DNA of 64,000 nt from Anaspis maculata (taxonomy: Eukaryota > Arthropoda > Insecta > Coleoptera > Scraptiidae), in NCBI GenBank assembly GCA_949128115.1, contig OX421966.1, positions 38,023,042 to 38,087,041 on the forward strand, written 5' to 3'. The notes under the pieces were generated by a model that made no database searches, had not been told where the DNA came from, and was given only the letters and a program-made list of their open reading frames with translations. This document shows, piece by piece, positions 45,551-56,343 of this stretch (within the stretch, counting starts at the first letter, position 1; every line of letters begins with the position of its first letter). A program made the translations under genes and the position numbers.

Positions 45551-47261
45551 TGTAACGTTCATTTTTTGATCTAAGACCACTCGTGGTCATTGGCTTAATT
45601 TAGGTCCCTGTATTCAGTTTTCCTTCATCTAAGTAATTTCCTTCTTTCATTTAAAATTTCGCTTTGCCAAATTATAATACCGTAAATTATTACTGGAGGT
45701 ACCTGATAGGAGTTTATCGGACCGAGCGAAAAAAGCAGCTCGTCGAAGAAGTGCGCGATAAGGTCTGAGGCGCTAATAAAAAGTCTGGTAGATGGTTCAA
45801 GTTTGAAAATTTCGACGCTCGAAGAGACTTCTGGAGCTTATTGCATCTGATACTTTCGCATTTTGTGATTACTCCAGCTGGAGGATTTGTAATTATCAGT
45901 GCAGTAGAAATCGGTTATTACCTACCGGATAATTCCGTCGTCGTCTGTTGTATATGCCGAATTTTGGAGCTAGTATTTTTCTCGAACATTTATGGTAGCT
46001 TCTGTGAGCAAGGTAAGGTTGATAGATGTTGTCATTTAGTGGAAATCACGTTTTCTCCTTTTTTTTAGATTACTTCATCCTGGAATAGTTAGCCGTTGTG
46101 TGCTTTATTATACGTGTTACCGTAATTATTTCTGGACCCAATCACTACCGTTTCTTTTCAACATCTGAACATTTAATTGGGGTAAGATACCTCATCTTTG
46201 CCATCAAGCAAAACCATAGCGAAGTATTCTTTTTTAGTCTTTTTTTTTCTTTGGGGTGCGAGGAAGTTTTCGTCCAATTGGAGCCCTGGTGTACCATTGG
46301 TTTCTGTTCCACTTTTCCTTTTTTTGTGGAGGACCAAGAGGATTTGACATTCTGGCGTCAAGTAGGAAGGATTTAATCCTGTCGGGACTTTCCCAGGATC
46401 CAAGCTAGGTGGCTAGAGATAAGATCCGCCGATTTGTCAATTCCAAAGAATCCCCTTAGATTGTGCGCCGTGTAATTTTTAGTGCGGCTTAATATTTCAT
46501 TATCAGATAATTAATTGTTATTATTACAAGTGAACGGTTACACGTTATTAATTAAGTAGTGCTGCAGCTGTATGTACAGTTGAGTTTTTCGGTTGATCGG
46601 TGTAAATTCGTGTGTAAGAATAACGTAGCAATTTTCGTTTCAAAATTATTTTAATCACGCAGGAGAATATGTGCTGGAGTGCAGCATAGACAGGACCGGA
46701 TTGGGCAGCGGTGGCCAAAAGTATTTCTTTCGTGCACGAACGTCTATACCCGAAAGGTCGATAGTTATTTTCATCTATTTCTTGAGTAAATTGTTGAGTT
46801 GCCTTGATCTACCCCGTCGCGTGCGGAACTTAGCCCTTCCCCTTTTGCGCTTTTCAGATATAGTTTCAGAAATTTTGCAGTGAAGTAACCGATTTTCTGA
46901 AAGCTTGACTCTCGAGTTTTCTGTAACAACATTTAGCCTCAATCACAATCTCGTCTTGTTCATAATCCACGTTCAATTATTAAAACTGTACTTTTTTCAT
47001 AGTTGTTTTTTTGTCTACAGTGGTAGGTACTTTTTTGTGTTTTTTTTGAGTTGCACAATTTTGTCGACTTAGGTCCTCCGACAATCGCCATATTGAGGCC
47101 AGGACCTTGGCGCCCTTCTCCGAATTTAGGTCTTTTTTTCGAAGACCGAACTCACGCCCTTGGCCGGGCACAATTGTCCAAACTAACCGGGACCAACTCT
47201 TTTTTCGTTTTTGTTTTTGTTTTTTTATATAACTGTTTCTCAGACGAAAAAGTTTGTGACA
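45551..47261 (+). mobile_element. 5' LTR (1,711 bp)
   Basis: Runs from TGTAACGTTC to TTTGTGACA. AATAAA at 45775 is one possible poly(A) signal. It holds several 70-90 codon frames that recur identically in the 3' LTR but have no known motif. At 1.7 kb it is long for a Gypsy LTR. Confidence 0.95.
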
Positions 47262-47266
47262 ATTTT

Positions 47267-47284
47267 TGGCGCCCAACGTGGGGC
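47267..47284 (+). other. Primer-binding site for tRNA-Lys(CUU)
   Basis: TGGCGCCCAACGTGGGGC lies 5 bp after the LTR. It is an exact 18-nt complement of the 3' end of tRNA-Lys1,2 (GCCCCACGTTGGGCG plus CCA), as known from retroviruses and some insect Gypsy elements. Confidence 0.9.
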
Positions 47285-47600
47285 GCAGGCGCAGTGTACA
47301 TTTATGGTTTTTCTTTTTTATTTCAGGTTGTTGGTGATTGATTGTGATTGTAGGTTTTAGGGGGTGACTCAACTCGTTATTCATAGATACATTGAGAGAT
47401 TTTGCGATTTTTTCTCAGATAAGGGTTCAGTGTACAGGGTGTGCAGTTATTATACAGGGTGTTAGTAAAAACATTTCGTGTTGCTCAGTAGGTGGTGCAT
47501 GCGCGGTTGATTCCTTTTAAGCGTTTTTAGAGTTGGACTTCCTGGCTGTCGAGGTCGCGTTTTTTCTCTTTCCTTCTCTTGAGTTTTTTTAGGTTAAGAT

Positions 47601-49100
47601 ATGGCGACTGGTACGCAAATGCAAATGAGGCACTTGCTGAAGGATGAGTTGCAGTACGAGTTGAAGGTCAGGGGGAAAGATCCTACTGATAAAACCGTCG
47701 AAGAGTTGCGAGCCGAGTTGTGTCCGTTGATTGCAGCCGAACGATCAGATCCTGAGTCTGTTACTTACCCTGCTTACACTTACAATTATGAGGTCGAGTT
47801 GAGACAGGTCGGGGCCAAATACAAACAGTTGCTGGTAGACATTAACAAGTATCAGGATCCTAGGTCGAAGCTAAGCCATAAACGACTGTACTCTCGTATA
47901 TTGCATCTACTGGGTAGAGTTAATAGAGCACCGCTAGAGGGAGATGATGTTGAGGCCGAACAATTAGAAGCGAGAGGTTCCTGTATCAGTAAGCTGACGT
48001 CGTTGTTGGAATTGTTGGACCAGTCAATGGCGACAAAGGCTAGCCTAGGGGTGCTGAATTTGAGCGCGGTACTTGCAGGGGATTCGGCCGGGGAGGTTAG
48101 CAGTGATGATGATGCTGAGCAGGTGCGGAGTGTCCCTTTGAGTCACGGCACGCCCAGACAACTTGTGGTAGGGGGTAATCATGGTGTTTCGGGACTCTTA
48201 GGTACTCAAAGCCGGAATCTTACTCCACCTCCTGCGACTTCTGCGGCTTCGGGTTTTCAAGGCAGGTCCGATCCTGTTTACAAATGGAACGTGAAGTTCT
48301 CTGGTGATTCATAAAGGGTAACAGAGCTTAGCGTCGCGCGTGGTGTTTCGGAACAGGAATTATTCACTTCGGCTGCAGATCTTTTTGAGGGAAAGGCCCT
48401 TAATTGGTTTCGAGCACAGCGTTCCAGGTGTCACTCGTGGCGGGAGCTGTCCGATCTCCTTACGCATCATTATCTTCCACCGGATTATCGTCACCGTTTA
48501 TTTAACGATATCCTGAACCGAACCCAGGGACCAGATGAGAAGATTGTGGACTACATTACAGCCATGACGAGTCTGTTCGAGCGTCACGGGTCCATACCTC
48601 GAGATGTGCGGTTGAGCGTGTTGAGCCGTAACTTGGCCCCTTTTTATTTGGAGCAGTTGGGCGTGGTACACTCTGTGGAGGAATTGGAGGAGGAATGTCT
48701 GAAGCTGGAAACAAAGAGATATCGTGTTGAGAACTATAAACCTCCTTCGCGACGACAAAAGGATTATGTTGAGCCGACGATCGCTTGTGTGAATCTGGTT
48801 GAACCGTCAGGATCTGGTTCTGGGAGTTTCAAGGACAGTTTTTCGAATAGGTGTTTTAGATGTAATAAGGAGGGGCATATCGCACGTTTCTGCAGTGAGT
48901 CAGCGGCTTTGCGTTGCTATGGATGCAATAAGCCTGGTTTTACGAAGAGGAATTGTCCGGACTGTACTAAATGGAGGAAGTCTCAACAGCAGATCGGTGG
49001 TCGGCCACGACATCAACCTGGTGGTCAGTCGAACGGAGTCAATCAGCCGGAAAACGAGTTGGCGAGTCCTCGCAGCGGGCAGAGCTCTCGCCAATCTTAA
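47601..49100 (+). CDS. Gag of the young Gypsy element, with one internal stop
   Basis: One reading frame from ATG 47601 to TAA 49098-49100, interrupted by a single TAA at 48312-48314. The 238 codons before it start MATGTQMQMRHLLKDELQYE, a SAP-like N-terminal helix pair seen in some insect Gag proteins, then a Ser/Pro-rich linker ending YKWNVKFSGDS, where the capsid domain normally begins. The same frame continues after the stop with capsid text (ALNWFRAQRSRCHSWREL, LTHHYLPPDYRHRLF) and two zinc knuckles. The first (48852 on) is intact, CFRCNKEGHIARFC. The second (48915 on), CYGCNKPGFTKRNC, has Phe in place of the zinc-binding His. Gag forms the virus-like particle and packages RNA. The stop could be a recent mutation or, less likely, a read-through site. 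Confidence 0.85.
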
Positions 49101-49501
49101 ATACAGACCCGTACTCCGAGAATTTGAATGACAGGCTTAGAGCAAATCTGGATTTTATTTTGTCAAATGCGATGGGTGACGAACGTCCTTACCTTAGAGT
49201 TGAAATATGTGGCCGGGAAGTGTTGGGACTTTTGGACTCTGGAGCCTCTCACACTGTTGCTGGTTCCAAGGGCATTGATTTCTTGAGCAGTATTGGACTT
49301 CATACGTCTCGAAGACCGGATATGGTGACATCTGTTAAGGTTGCAAATGGTGAGGAATGTGAAGTTTTGGGTAGTGTGGATGTTCTGATGCGGGTGCGTG
49401 ATCGTGTGAATGTGGTTAATGTTTTGTTGATTCCCTCCTTGCCGCATTTCGAATTGTACCGGACATGCGACACGGGGAGTGGAGTTTTTGCGATGTGGTG
49501 A
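48971..49501 (+). CDS. Retropepsin-like protease of the Gypsy element
   Basis: This frame is offset from gag and overlaps its last 130 bases, the usual arrangement for -1 frameshifted pol. The start given is merely the first ATG; real synthesis would be by frameshift from gag. LGLLDSGASHTVAGSKG near 49229-49279 is the aspartic protease active site (D-S-G-A), with VLGSVDVLMRVRD and NVVNVLLIPSLPH as the later strands of the fold. The expected ILG.DFW segment after LPH is missing and the frame stops at 49501, while RT continues in another frame. A small indel near 49450-49470 therefore separates protease from RT. Confidence 0.78.
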   Translation: MEEVSTADRWSATTSTWWSVERSQSAGKRVGESSQRAELSPILNTDPYSENLNDRLRANLDFILSNAMGDERPYLRVEICGREVLGLLDSGASHTVAGSKGIDFLSSIGLHTSRRPDMVTSVKVANGEECEVLGSVDVLMRVRDRVNVVNVLLIPSLPHFELYRTCDTGSGVFAMW

Positions 49502-52200
49502 CTGCGAGGCCAGTCAGTGGTGCGATCGAGCCCGGATCTGCTTTGACGGATGAGCAGCGTTCAACTTTGGAGGCGCTGATAGCCAGAGAGGCGCCGCCAA
49601 CGAATGGAAGAATTGGTTGTACAAATATGGTGGAACACGTAATCCGAACCTCGGCAACGCCTATCAAGCAGAGACATTATCCTCTTTCCCCAGCCCTTCA
49701 GCGATATGTGAATTCGGAGTTGGACCAGATGTTGAAGGACGGCATTATAGAACCTTCTACTTCCCCTTGGAGTTCGCCAATCGTTTTGATTAAGAAGAAG
49801 GATGGTTCGTTCCGCTTTTGTGTCGACTATAGGAAAGTCAATCAGGTCACCGAGAGAGACGCGTATCCGCTGCCATTCGTGTCGAACATTTTGGACAGGC
49901 TGAGAGACGCTAGGTACATTTCGAGTCTTGATTTGAAGAGCGCGTTTTGGCAGGTTCCAGTACACAGTGATTCACGCCCGGTGACTGCTTTCACTGTGCC
50001 CAATCGCGGCCTTTTTCAGTTCTGCCGAATGCCTTTTGGGCTTCACAACAGTCCAGCGACGTGGCAGCGCTTGATTGATAGGGTGATTGGGGCTGACTTG
50101 GAGGAGAATGTATTCGTATATCTGGACGATATAGTGGTTATTTCCACCAGCTTTGAGAGACACCTGGAGGTTCTTAAGGAAGTTTTCGTTCGTTTGCGTA
50201 GGGCTGGTCTCACTGTAAATGCTGAGAAGTGCTGTTTCTGTCGTTCAGAGCTCAGATTCTTGGGTTATGTGGTAGACAGTACCGGTCTCCACGTAGATCC
50301 AGAGAAGGTCTCCTCCATAGTTGATTACCCGGTCCCTAAGACTGTCACTGAGGTACGTCGACTGCTCGGTATGGCTTCGTGGTATCGAAGGTTCGTTCCT
50401 AATTTTTCAGGTGTGGTGTCGCCTCTTTCAGCTTTGCTTCGGAAAAATCGTAAATTTGAGTGGACTGAGGAGTGCTCCTCGGCTTTTGAGCAGGTTAAGA
50501 CTAGTCTGATGTCTGCTCCAGTGCTAAGCTGCCCGGATTTCGAGTTGCCCTTTGTGATACAGGCGGACGCCAGTGATTTTGGCTTGGGCGCGGTGCTGTC
50601 ACAGACTCGGAGTGATGGAGAGCATGTTATCGCGTACGTTAGTCGTTCGCTGGATCGTCGAGAACGGAACTTCACAACGACTGAAAAAGAATGCCTCGCG
50701 GTGCTTTTTGCGGTCACCAAATTTCGCCCATACATCGAAGGAAGTCACTTCCGAGTTATTACCGACCATCACAGCCTTTTGTGGCTGAGTAACTTGAAGG
50801 ATCCTACGGGACGGCTGGCGCGGTGGAGTGTGAAGCTTCAGCAGTATGATTTTGAGATCGTACACCGGCATGGTAAAGATCACAAAGTACCCGATGCGTT
50901 GTCTCGCAGTGTCCCCGTTGTTGATGAGGTCTCCGGGTCTCTGACGAAGCCTGATAGTCGTGATCGTTGGTACGTGAAGATGATCAAGCGGGTTGCTGAC
51001 AGTCCAGTGTCGTTTCCTTTGTGGCGTTTCGAGGACGGAGTTCTGTACCGGCGTTGCAAATGCGTTTATCCTGACTTGACTGGAGAGAATGACGCTTGGA
51101 AGGTCGTGGTTCCGAGGGACCAGCGCAGCGAGATTATCAGGAGGTTACACGATGAGCCAGAAGCGGGTCATTTAGGTGTGTTCAAGACTTTTCACCGGAT
51201 CTCGGATAGATATTACTGGCCCAAGATGAGATCAGACATTGCGCGCTATGTGCGCTCCTGTAAGTCTTGTTTGGCGAATAAGGGAGAACAGAAGGCTCCA
51301 TCGGGTCACATGACTGGACGACCGGAAGTGCGTAGGCCTTGGGAGTTGATCTGCATTGATTTCGTTGGCCCTTTACCGAAGTCTACACACGGTAATATGC
51401 ACATTCTTTCTGTTCTCGATTACTTCAGTAAGTTCGTCATGTTGTTTCCGATTCGGAAAGCAAACTCTAATACGGTGATAAAGTTACTGGGCGAACGTGT
51501 TTTTAGTTTGTTTGGAGTTCCTCATACCGTGGTGTGCGATAACGGTCCGCAGTTCGCGAGCAGGGAATTTAGGGAATTTTTGAGTTCCTACAATGTCAAA
51601 GTTTCCTATACTGCATTACATCATCCGCAGGCTAACGCCGTGGAACGTTATCATCGTACCATCAAGACCATGTTGCGAGCCTATGTATCTGACAATCATC
51701 GGTTGTGGGATGACAGATTGCAACAGATAGCGTGTGCACTGAGATCCAGCAAAAATCAGGTCACCAATTTGACGCCTTGCTTTGTTAATTTCGGCCGTGA
51801 AATGTGTTTAGATGGAGGCAACAAAGTAAGTCCGGAGGATGGTGGTGCTAATGTCGTTAGACATGACGATGACTTTCTGAGGAGTCGTGCCAGTGGTTTC
51901 GAGGCTTTATATCGTGAAGTTCGTCAACGGTTGGACAAGGCTTTCGCGAAGAACCGGGACGCCTATAACCTCCGGCGTAGGGATACAAGTTACATGATTG
52001 GTCAGCAGGTTTGGCGCAGGAACTTTCCGGTTTCGAATAAGGCACGTTATCGAATGGCAGGCTTCGAGGCGAAATATTTGGGACCGTTCCTGGTTAAGAA
52101 AAGACTTTCACCGTGGACCTATGAGTTGGAAGACAGCTTGGGTAAACCAAAGGGAGTCTGGAATGTGAAGGATTTGAAGGATCATGCATCGGAGGGGTAG
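49465..52200 (+). CDS. Pol: reverse transcriptase, RNase H and integrase
   Basis: A 911-codon open frame; the ATG at 49465 is internal to an original longer pol. RT spans about 60-240 (YPLSPALQRYVNSEL, SLDLKSAFWQVPVH, CRMPFGLHNSPATWQRLID), with the catalytic YLDD at 219-222. RNase H follows with D368 in QADASDFGLGAVL and TTTEKECLAVLFA, ending HRHGKDHKVPDALSR. Integrase has the HHCC zinc domain (H562, H569, C599, C602) and the D,D-35-E triad D632 (CIDFVGP), D692 (CDNGPQF) and E727 (NAVERYHRT). A GPY/F-like module (AKYLGPFLVKKR) follows and the protein ends soon after; there is no chromodomain. All key catalytic residues are present. RT copies genomic RNA from the tRNA-Lys primer and integrase inserts the DNA. 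Confidence 0.95.
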   Translation: MRHGEWSFCDVVTARPVSGAIEPGSALTDEQRSTLEALIAREAPPTNGRIGCTNMVEHVIRTSATPIKQRHYPLSPALQRYVNSELDQMLKDGIIEPSTSPWSSPIVLIKKKDGSFRFCVDYRKVNQVTERDAYPLPFVSNILDRLRDARYISSLDLKSAFWQVPVHSDSRPVTAFTVPNRGLFQFCRMPFGLHNSPATWQRLIDRVIGADLEENVFVYLDDIVVISTSFERHLEVLKEVFVRLRRAGLTVNAEKCCFCRSELRFLGYVVDSTGLHVDPEKVSSIVDYPVPKTVTEVRRLLGMASWYRRFVPNFSGVVSPLSALLRKNRKFEWTEECSSAFEQVKTSLMSAPVLSCPDFELPFVIQADASDFGLGAVLSQTRSDGEHVIAYVSRSLDRRERNFTTTEKECLAVLFAVTKFRPYIEGSHFRVITDHHSLLWLSNLKDPTGRLARWSVKLQQYDFEIVHRHGKDHKVPDALSRSVPVVDEVSGSLTKPDSRDRWYVKMIKRVADSPVSFPLWRFEDGVLYRRCKCVYPDLTGENDAWKVVVPRDQRSEIIRRLHDEPEAGHLGVFKTFHRISDRYYWPKMRSDIARYVRSCKSCLANKGEQKAPSGHMTGRPEVRRPWELICIDFVGPLPKSTHGNMHILSVLDYFSKFVMLFPIRKANSNTVIKLLGERVFSLFGVPHTVVCDNGPQFASREFREFLSSYNVKVSYTALHHPQANAVERYHRTIKTMLRAYVSDNHRLWDDRLQQIACALRSSKNQVTNLTPCFVNFGREMCLDGGNKVSPEDGGANVVRHDDDFLRSRASGFEALYREVRQRLDKAFAKNRDAYNLRRRDTSYMIGQQVWRRNFPVSNKARYRMAGFEAKYLGPFLVKKRLSPWTYELEDSLGKPKGVWNVKDLKDHASEG

Positions 52201-52206
52201 TTTGTT

Positions 52207-52755
52207 TGTCCTGTCTGGCCGGTTACTTCTTGTAATCGCTACGGTCACCTGGGTAGCCCGTACAGCCAGCGACCTTCAGTTAGAGGAGATTGTATTTTTG
52301 ATTCACTCTTCCAACACAGTCGTCCATCCGGGCTGTATAAACTCTCCTGTCTGGCCGGTTACGTCTTGTAATCGCTACGGTCACCTGGGTAGCCCGTACA
52401 GCCAGCAACCTCCAGTTAGAGGAGATTGTATTCTCGATTCACTCCTCTAACACAGTCGTCCATCCGGGCTGTAAAAAAACTCTCCTGTCTGGCCGGTTAC
52501 TTCTTGTAATCGCTACGGTCACCTGGGTAGCCCGTACAGCCAGCGACCTTCAGTTAGAGGAGATTGTATTTTGGATTCACTCCTCTAACACAGTCGTCCA
52601 TCCGGGCTGTAAAAACTCTCCTGTCTGGCCGGTTACTTCTTGTAATCGCTACGGTCACCTGGGTAGCCCGTACAGCCAGCGACCTTCAGTTAGAGGAGGT
52701 TGTATTTTCGATTCACTCCTCTAACACAGTCGTTCATCCGGGCTGTATAAACTCT
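52207..52755 (+). repeat. 136-bp tandem array, 4 units, between pol and the 3' LTR
   Basis: CTGTCTGGCCGGTTAC begins units at 52211, 52347, 52485 and 52621 (periods 136, 138, 136). Each contains GGTCACCTGGGTAGCCCGTA, CAGTTAGAGGAGATTGTATT and CATCCGGGCTGTA. Units are about 95% identical. The position matches that of the insulator array in Drosophila gypsy (which is 5'), or of packaging/expression repeats in other elements; function unknown. Confidence 0.92.
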
Positions 52756-53375
52756 AAACCGCAAGTCCTGCAGCTGTCTATCTTAGCTGGGTGGTTTCTG
52801 TTAATCTGAATGACGGAGTAGGTATTTGAGCGCCAAGATATGGAATTTATGGTGTATTTCTTGGTGTACTCAGCCGTTTCGGGATTCGCTCTCCGACACT
52901 TCAGAGACAACAAGTTTGGCATTGGTGACGTATTGGTCTTAGTCGCAACGGTAGTAGTGTTGTAGTCGTTGGTCGAGTACGTTCAGATCAGGTGCGTAGT
53001 GTGACGTTCATCTGATTCTGGCGGTGTGTTAACAGCGATATTTGCGACGTTGTCGATGGGGATCCTACGAGTGCCGGGTGATCATCTAAGTTCGTGAAAC
53101 TTGTATCGTTGCTAGTAGTGGAAGTTTCGCCTAGTAGGATGGTTTTAGGGAAGCTTTCGCACCATTTTGATTGGGATAAGATGCACATGCAAGTACGTAG
53201 CGTTCTTGAGCCGAACGAGGAGTTTAATCACTTTGGTCTTTTCTATGTAGGTGCTTTAGGAGTTTCTGTACCCTTATATCGAAATGTTGTTGTCTATTTG
53301 TTCTTGTTATTGTTACTTTTGTATTTGGATGTGAACAGGTTTAGAGTGTGATTTTTTTTCCAAGTAAATCACCCG
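52756..53375 (+). other. 3' untranslated region of the Gypsy element
   Basis: A 85-codon frame (53094-53351) with a Leu-rich run VVVYLFLLLLLLYLD near its end is present. It lacks a signal peptide, cysteines or a furin site, so I do not call an envelope gene. Confidence 0.5.
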
Positions 53376-53391
53376 GGAGGTAAAGGGGGGG
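53376..53391 (+). other. Polypurine tract
   Basis: A purine run, GGGAGGTAAAGGGGG-like, ends a few bases before the 3' LTR start TGTAAC. It is the expected plus-strand primer. Confidence 0.8.
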
Positions 53392-53394
53392 TTA

Positions 53395-55105
53395 TGTAAC
53401 GTTCATTTTTTGATCTAAGACCACTCGTGGTCATTGGCTTAATTTGGGTCCCTGTATTCAGTTTTCCTTCATCTAAGTAATTTCCTTCTTTCATTTAAAA
53501 TTTCGCTTTGCCAAATTATAATACCGTAAATTATTACTGGAGGTACCTGATAGGAGTTTATCGGACCGAGCGAAAAAAGCAGCTCGTCGAAGAAGTGCGC
53601 GATAAGGTCTGAGGCGCTAATAAAAAGTCTGGTAGATGGTTCAAGTTTGAAAATTTCGACGCTCGAAGAGACTTCTGGAGCTTATTGCATCTGATACTTT
53701 CGCATTTTGTGATTACTCCAGCTGGAGGATTTGTAATTATCAGTGCAGTAGAAATCGGTTATTACCTACCGGATAATTCCGTCGTCGTCTGTTGTATATG
53801 CCGAATTTTGGAGCTAGTATTTTTCTCGAACATTTATGGTAGCTTCTGTGAGCAAGGTAAGGTTGATAGATGTTGTCATTTAGTGGAAATCACGTTTTCT
53901 CCTTTTTTTTAGATTACTTCATCCTGGAATAGTTAGCCGTTGTGTGCTTTATTATACGTGTTACCGTAATTATTTCTGGACCCAATCACTACCGTTTCTT
54001 TTCAACATCTGAACATTTAATTGGGGTAAGATACCTCATCTTTGCCATCAAGCAAAACCATAGCGAAGTATTCTTTTTTAGTCTTTTTTTTTCTTTGGGG
54101 TGCGAGGAAGTTTTCGTCCAATTGGAGCCCTGGTGTACCATTGGTTTCTGTTCCACTTTTCCTTTTTTTGTGGAGGACCAAGAGGATTTGACATTCTGGC
54201 GTCAAGTAGGAAGGATTTAATCCTGTCGGGACTTTCCCAGGATCCAAGCTAGGTGGCTAGAGATAAGATCCGCCGATTTGTCAATTCCAAAGAATCCCCT
54301 TAGATTGTGCGCCGTGTAATTTTTAGTGCGGCTTAATATTTCATTATCAGATAATTAATTGTTATTATTACAAGTGAACGGTTACACGTTATTAATTAAG
54401 TAGTGCTGCAGCTGTATGTACAGTTGAGTTTTTCGGTTGATCGGTGTAAATTCGTGTGTAAGAATAACGTAGCAATTTTCGTTTCAAAATTATTTTAATC
54501 ACGCAGGAGAATATGTGCTGGAGTGCAGCATAGACAGGACCGGATTGGGCAGCGGTGGCCAAAAGTATTTCTTTCGTGCACGAACGTCTATACCCGAAAG
54601 GTCGATAGTTATTTTCATCTATTTCTTGAGTAAATTGTTGAGTTGCCTTGATCTACCCCGTCGCGTGCGGAACTTAGCCCTTCCCCTTTTGCGCTTTTCA
54701 GATATAGTTTCAGAAATTTTGCAGTGAAGTAACCGATTTTCTGAAAGCTTGACTCTCGAGTTTTCTGTAACAACATTTAGCCTCAATCACAATCTCGTCT
54801 TGTTCATAATCCACGTTCAATTATTAAAACTGTACTTTTTTCATAGTTGTTTTTTTGTCTACAGTGGTAGGTACTTTTTTGTGTTTTTTTTGAGTTGCAC
54901 AATTTTGTCGACTTAGGTCCTCCGACAATCGCCATATTGAGGCCAGGACCTTGGCGCCCTTCTCCGAATTTAGGTCTTTTTTTCGGAGACCGAACTCACG
55001 CCCTTGGCCGGGCACAATTGTCCAAACTAACCGGGACCAACTCTTTTTTCGTTTTTGTTTTTGTTTTTTTATATAACTGTTTCTCAGACGAAAAAGTTTG
55101 TGACA
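53395..55105 (+). mobile_element. 3' LTR (1,711 bp)
   Basis: Constant offset of 7,844 bp from the 5' LTR throughout, so no net indel. Ends TTTGTGACA, followed by CTAT, the copy of the target duplication. Confidence 0.95.
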
Positions 55106-55109
55106 CTAT

Positions 55110-55948
55110 CATTTGATTACGATGGAAACCAGACTTGCCTTGAGGTTTTCCTTCCTTGTCACTGATGCACTATAATTATTAACAGTGTTTTAAGCACTTT
55201 TCTTAATTCATCCTTCTCAATAAATATTGACTTTCTCTTCATCAGGCACATCTGCCGTTGTTGACTGCTACGACACGACCCTTTTCACCCCCGTCGCTAC
55301 TTTCGGCCCGATCCTTGTTTCTTGCCTCATTCCCTCTCACGTCTCAACCACGGGCCAACCAAACCAATGCGCCCGCATACGTTTCCTGACTCTCTATCAC
55401 CCCGTGTGCAATTTCATCATTTCCCAATTCCGCCCGTAATTCCAATTTATTTCTAAATATTCAATTCCCCTTTATTTAATAATTTTAAGCGTCTCATTAT
55501 AGTACCTACTCATTTTAGTTCCATTAAGCTTGAAGCATAATAATAGGCAACACAACATACAACAGTACCTAACCTTCGTTGTTGTACAACACAACCACAC
55601 TCAGATGTAGACAACCAAACATACTTCAACTGATGTAGGGGAACAGTGTCTAAGTTGACGCAATAAAATATGGATTATTTTATAAAAGAGACCGAACTTT
55701 CGGCAGAACACCAACAATAAAAAATTCATTCTGAAAATTGTGACCAAATATCCTATGATGATCATGTTCGTTTTCACGTTTATTACTTCTTGTGATACAC
55801 TCAGTGTTCACAGTCACCTCAATGTCCCCTATCAGTTCGTTTCAAACTACCTACCTGACCACGTGATCAAATTCGAAGTTCGAACAGCGCATAGCGCAAT
55901 CGCGTCCATGGCCTTGAAGTGGACATCTCTTTTCTAGAGTGAGGATAC
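55110..55948. other. Non-coding, no gene seen
   Basis: Right flank of the young retrotransposon. AT-rich; chance frames only. Confidence 0.45.
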
Positions 55949-56343
55949 TGTTACAAGTTGCCAGTTTTCCTAACCATTTCAGTACGTTCAAAGACTATCG
56001 GGAAAATATAACAGTAAAGTTGAGACGATGACTTTGGAATATTCGCGAATGGCGAAGGCGCTCCGAGAAGATCATTCCGGACGGGTCGTCGAAGTCTCCA
56101 GAACATCCAGCTCCTATAATGTAAGCAGCAGCAGCGACAGAACGAAGTGAAGTTACAGTTTAGTTTTGTTGGCGATAAATGCGATCAGAGGACTAGGGAG
56201 AAGAACACTGATGATCGTTGTAAAATCATAACAATTGTGCGATAATTACTTGGAAAGAGTGATGCGAAATTAAGTGCAGTATCAAAGCAGAATAATCAGC
56301 GTTTTAAAATTGAAACAGGCGAAATTGAAATAATCCGCAACAT
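55949..56343 (+). mobile_element. Probable Gypsy LTR
   Basis: Starts TGTTACAAG like the LTR at 33995 and ends AATCCGCAACA. It has a GC-rich middle with CTCCTATAATG at about 56111 (possible TATA box) followed by GCAGCAGCAGCGACAGAACGA, resembling the transcription start region of the other LTRs. No duplication was found and the primer site after it is degraded. Confidence 0.4.

Larger units (their letters stand above)
45551..55105 (+). mobile_element. Nearly intact, recent Ty3/Gypsy LTR retrotransposon (9,555 bp)
   Basis: Two 1,711-bp LTRs enclose a primer site, gag, protease, RT-RNase H-integrase, a tandem-repeat tract and a polypurine tract, in Ty3/Gypsy order (integrase last). The 4-bp target duplication CTAT is at 45547-45550 and 55106-55109. 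By eye the LTRs differ at only about two positions (near 45603/53447 and 47141/54985), so insertion was recent. One stop in gag and a frame break between protease and RT mean this copy is probably not autonomous, though other copies might be. No env-like gene is present. Confidence 0.95.

Noticed and set aside
45841..46883. Frames of 70-92 codons repeated at 53685-54727
   Set aside because: LTR sequence; identity between copies reflects recent insertion, not selection.
52207..52755. CRISPR-like repeat array
   Set aside because: Units are 136 bp and contiguous with no spacers, inside a eukaryotic retrotransposon.
53094..53351. Possible envelope remnant with Leu-rich segment
   Set aside because: No signal peptide, cysteines, glycosylation pattern or cleavage site; most Gypsy elements lack env.
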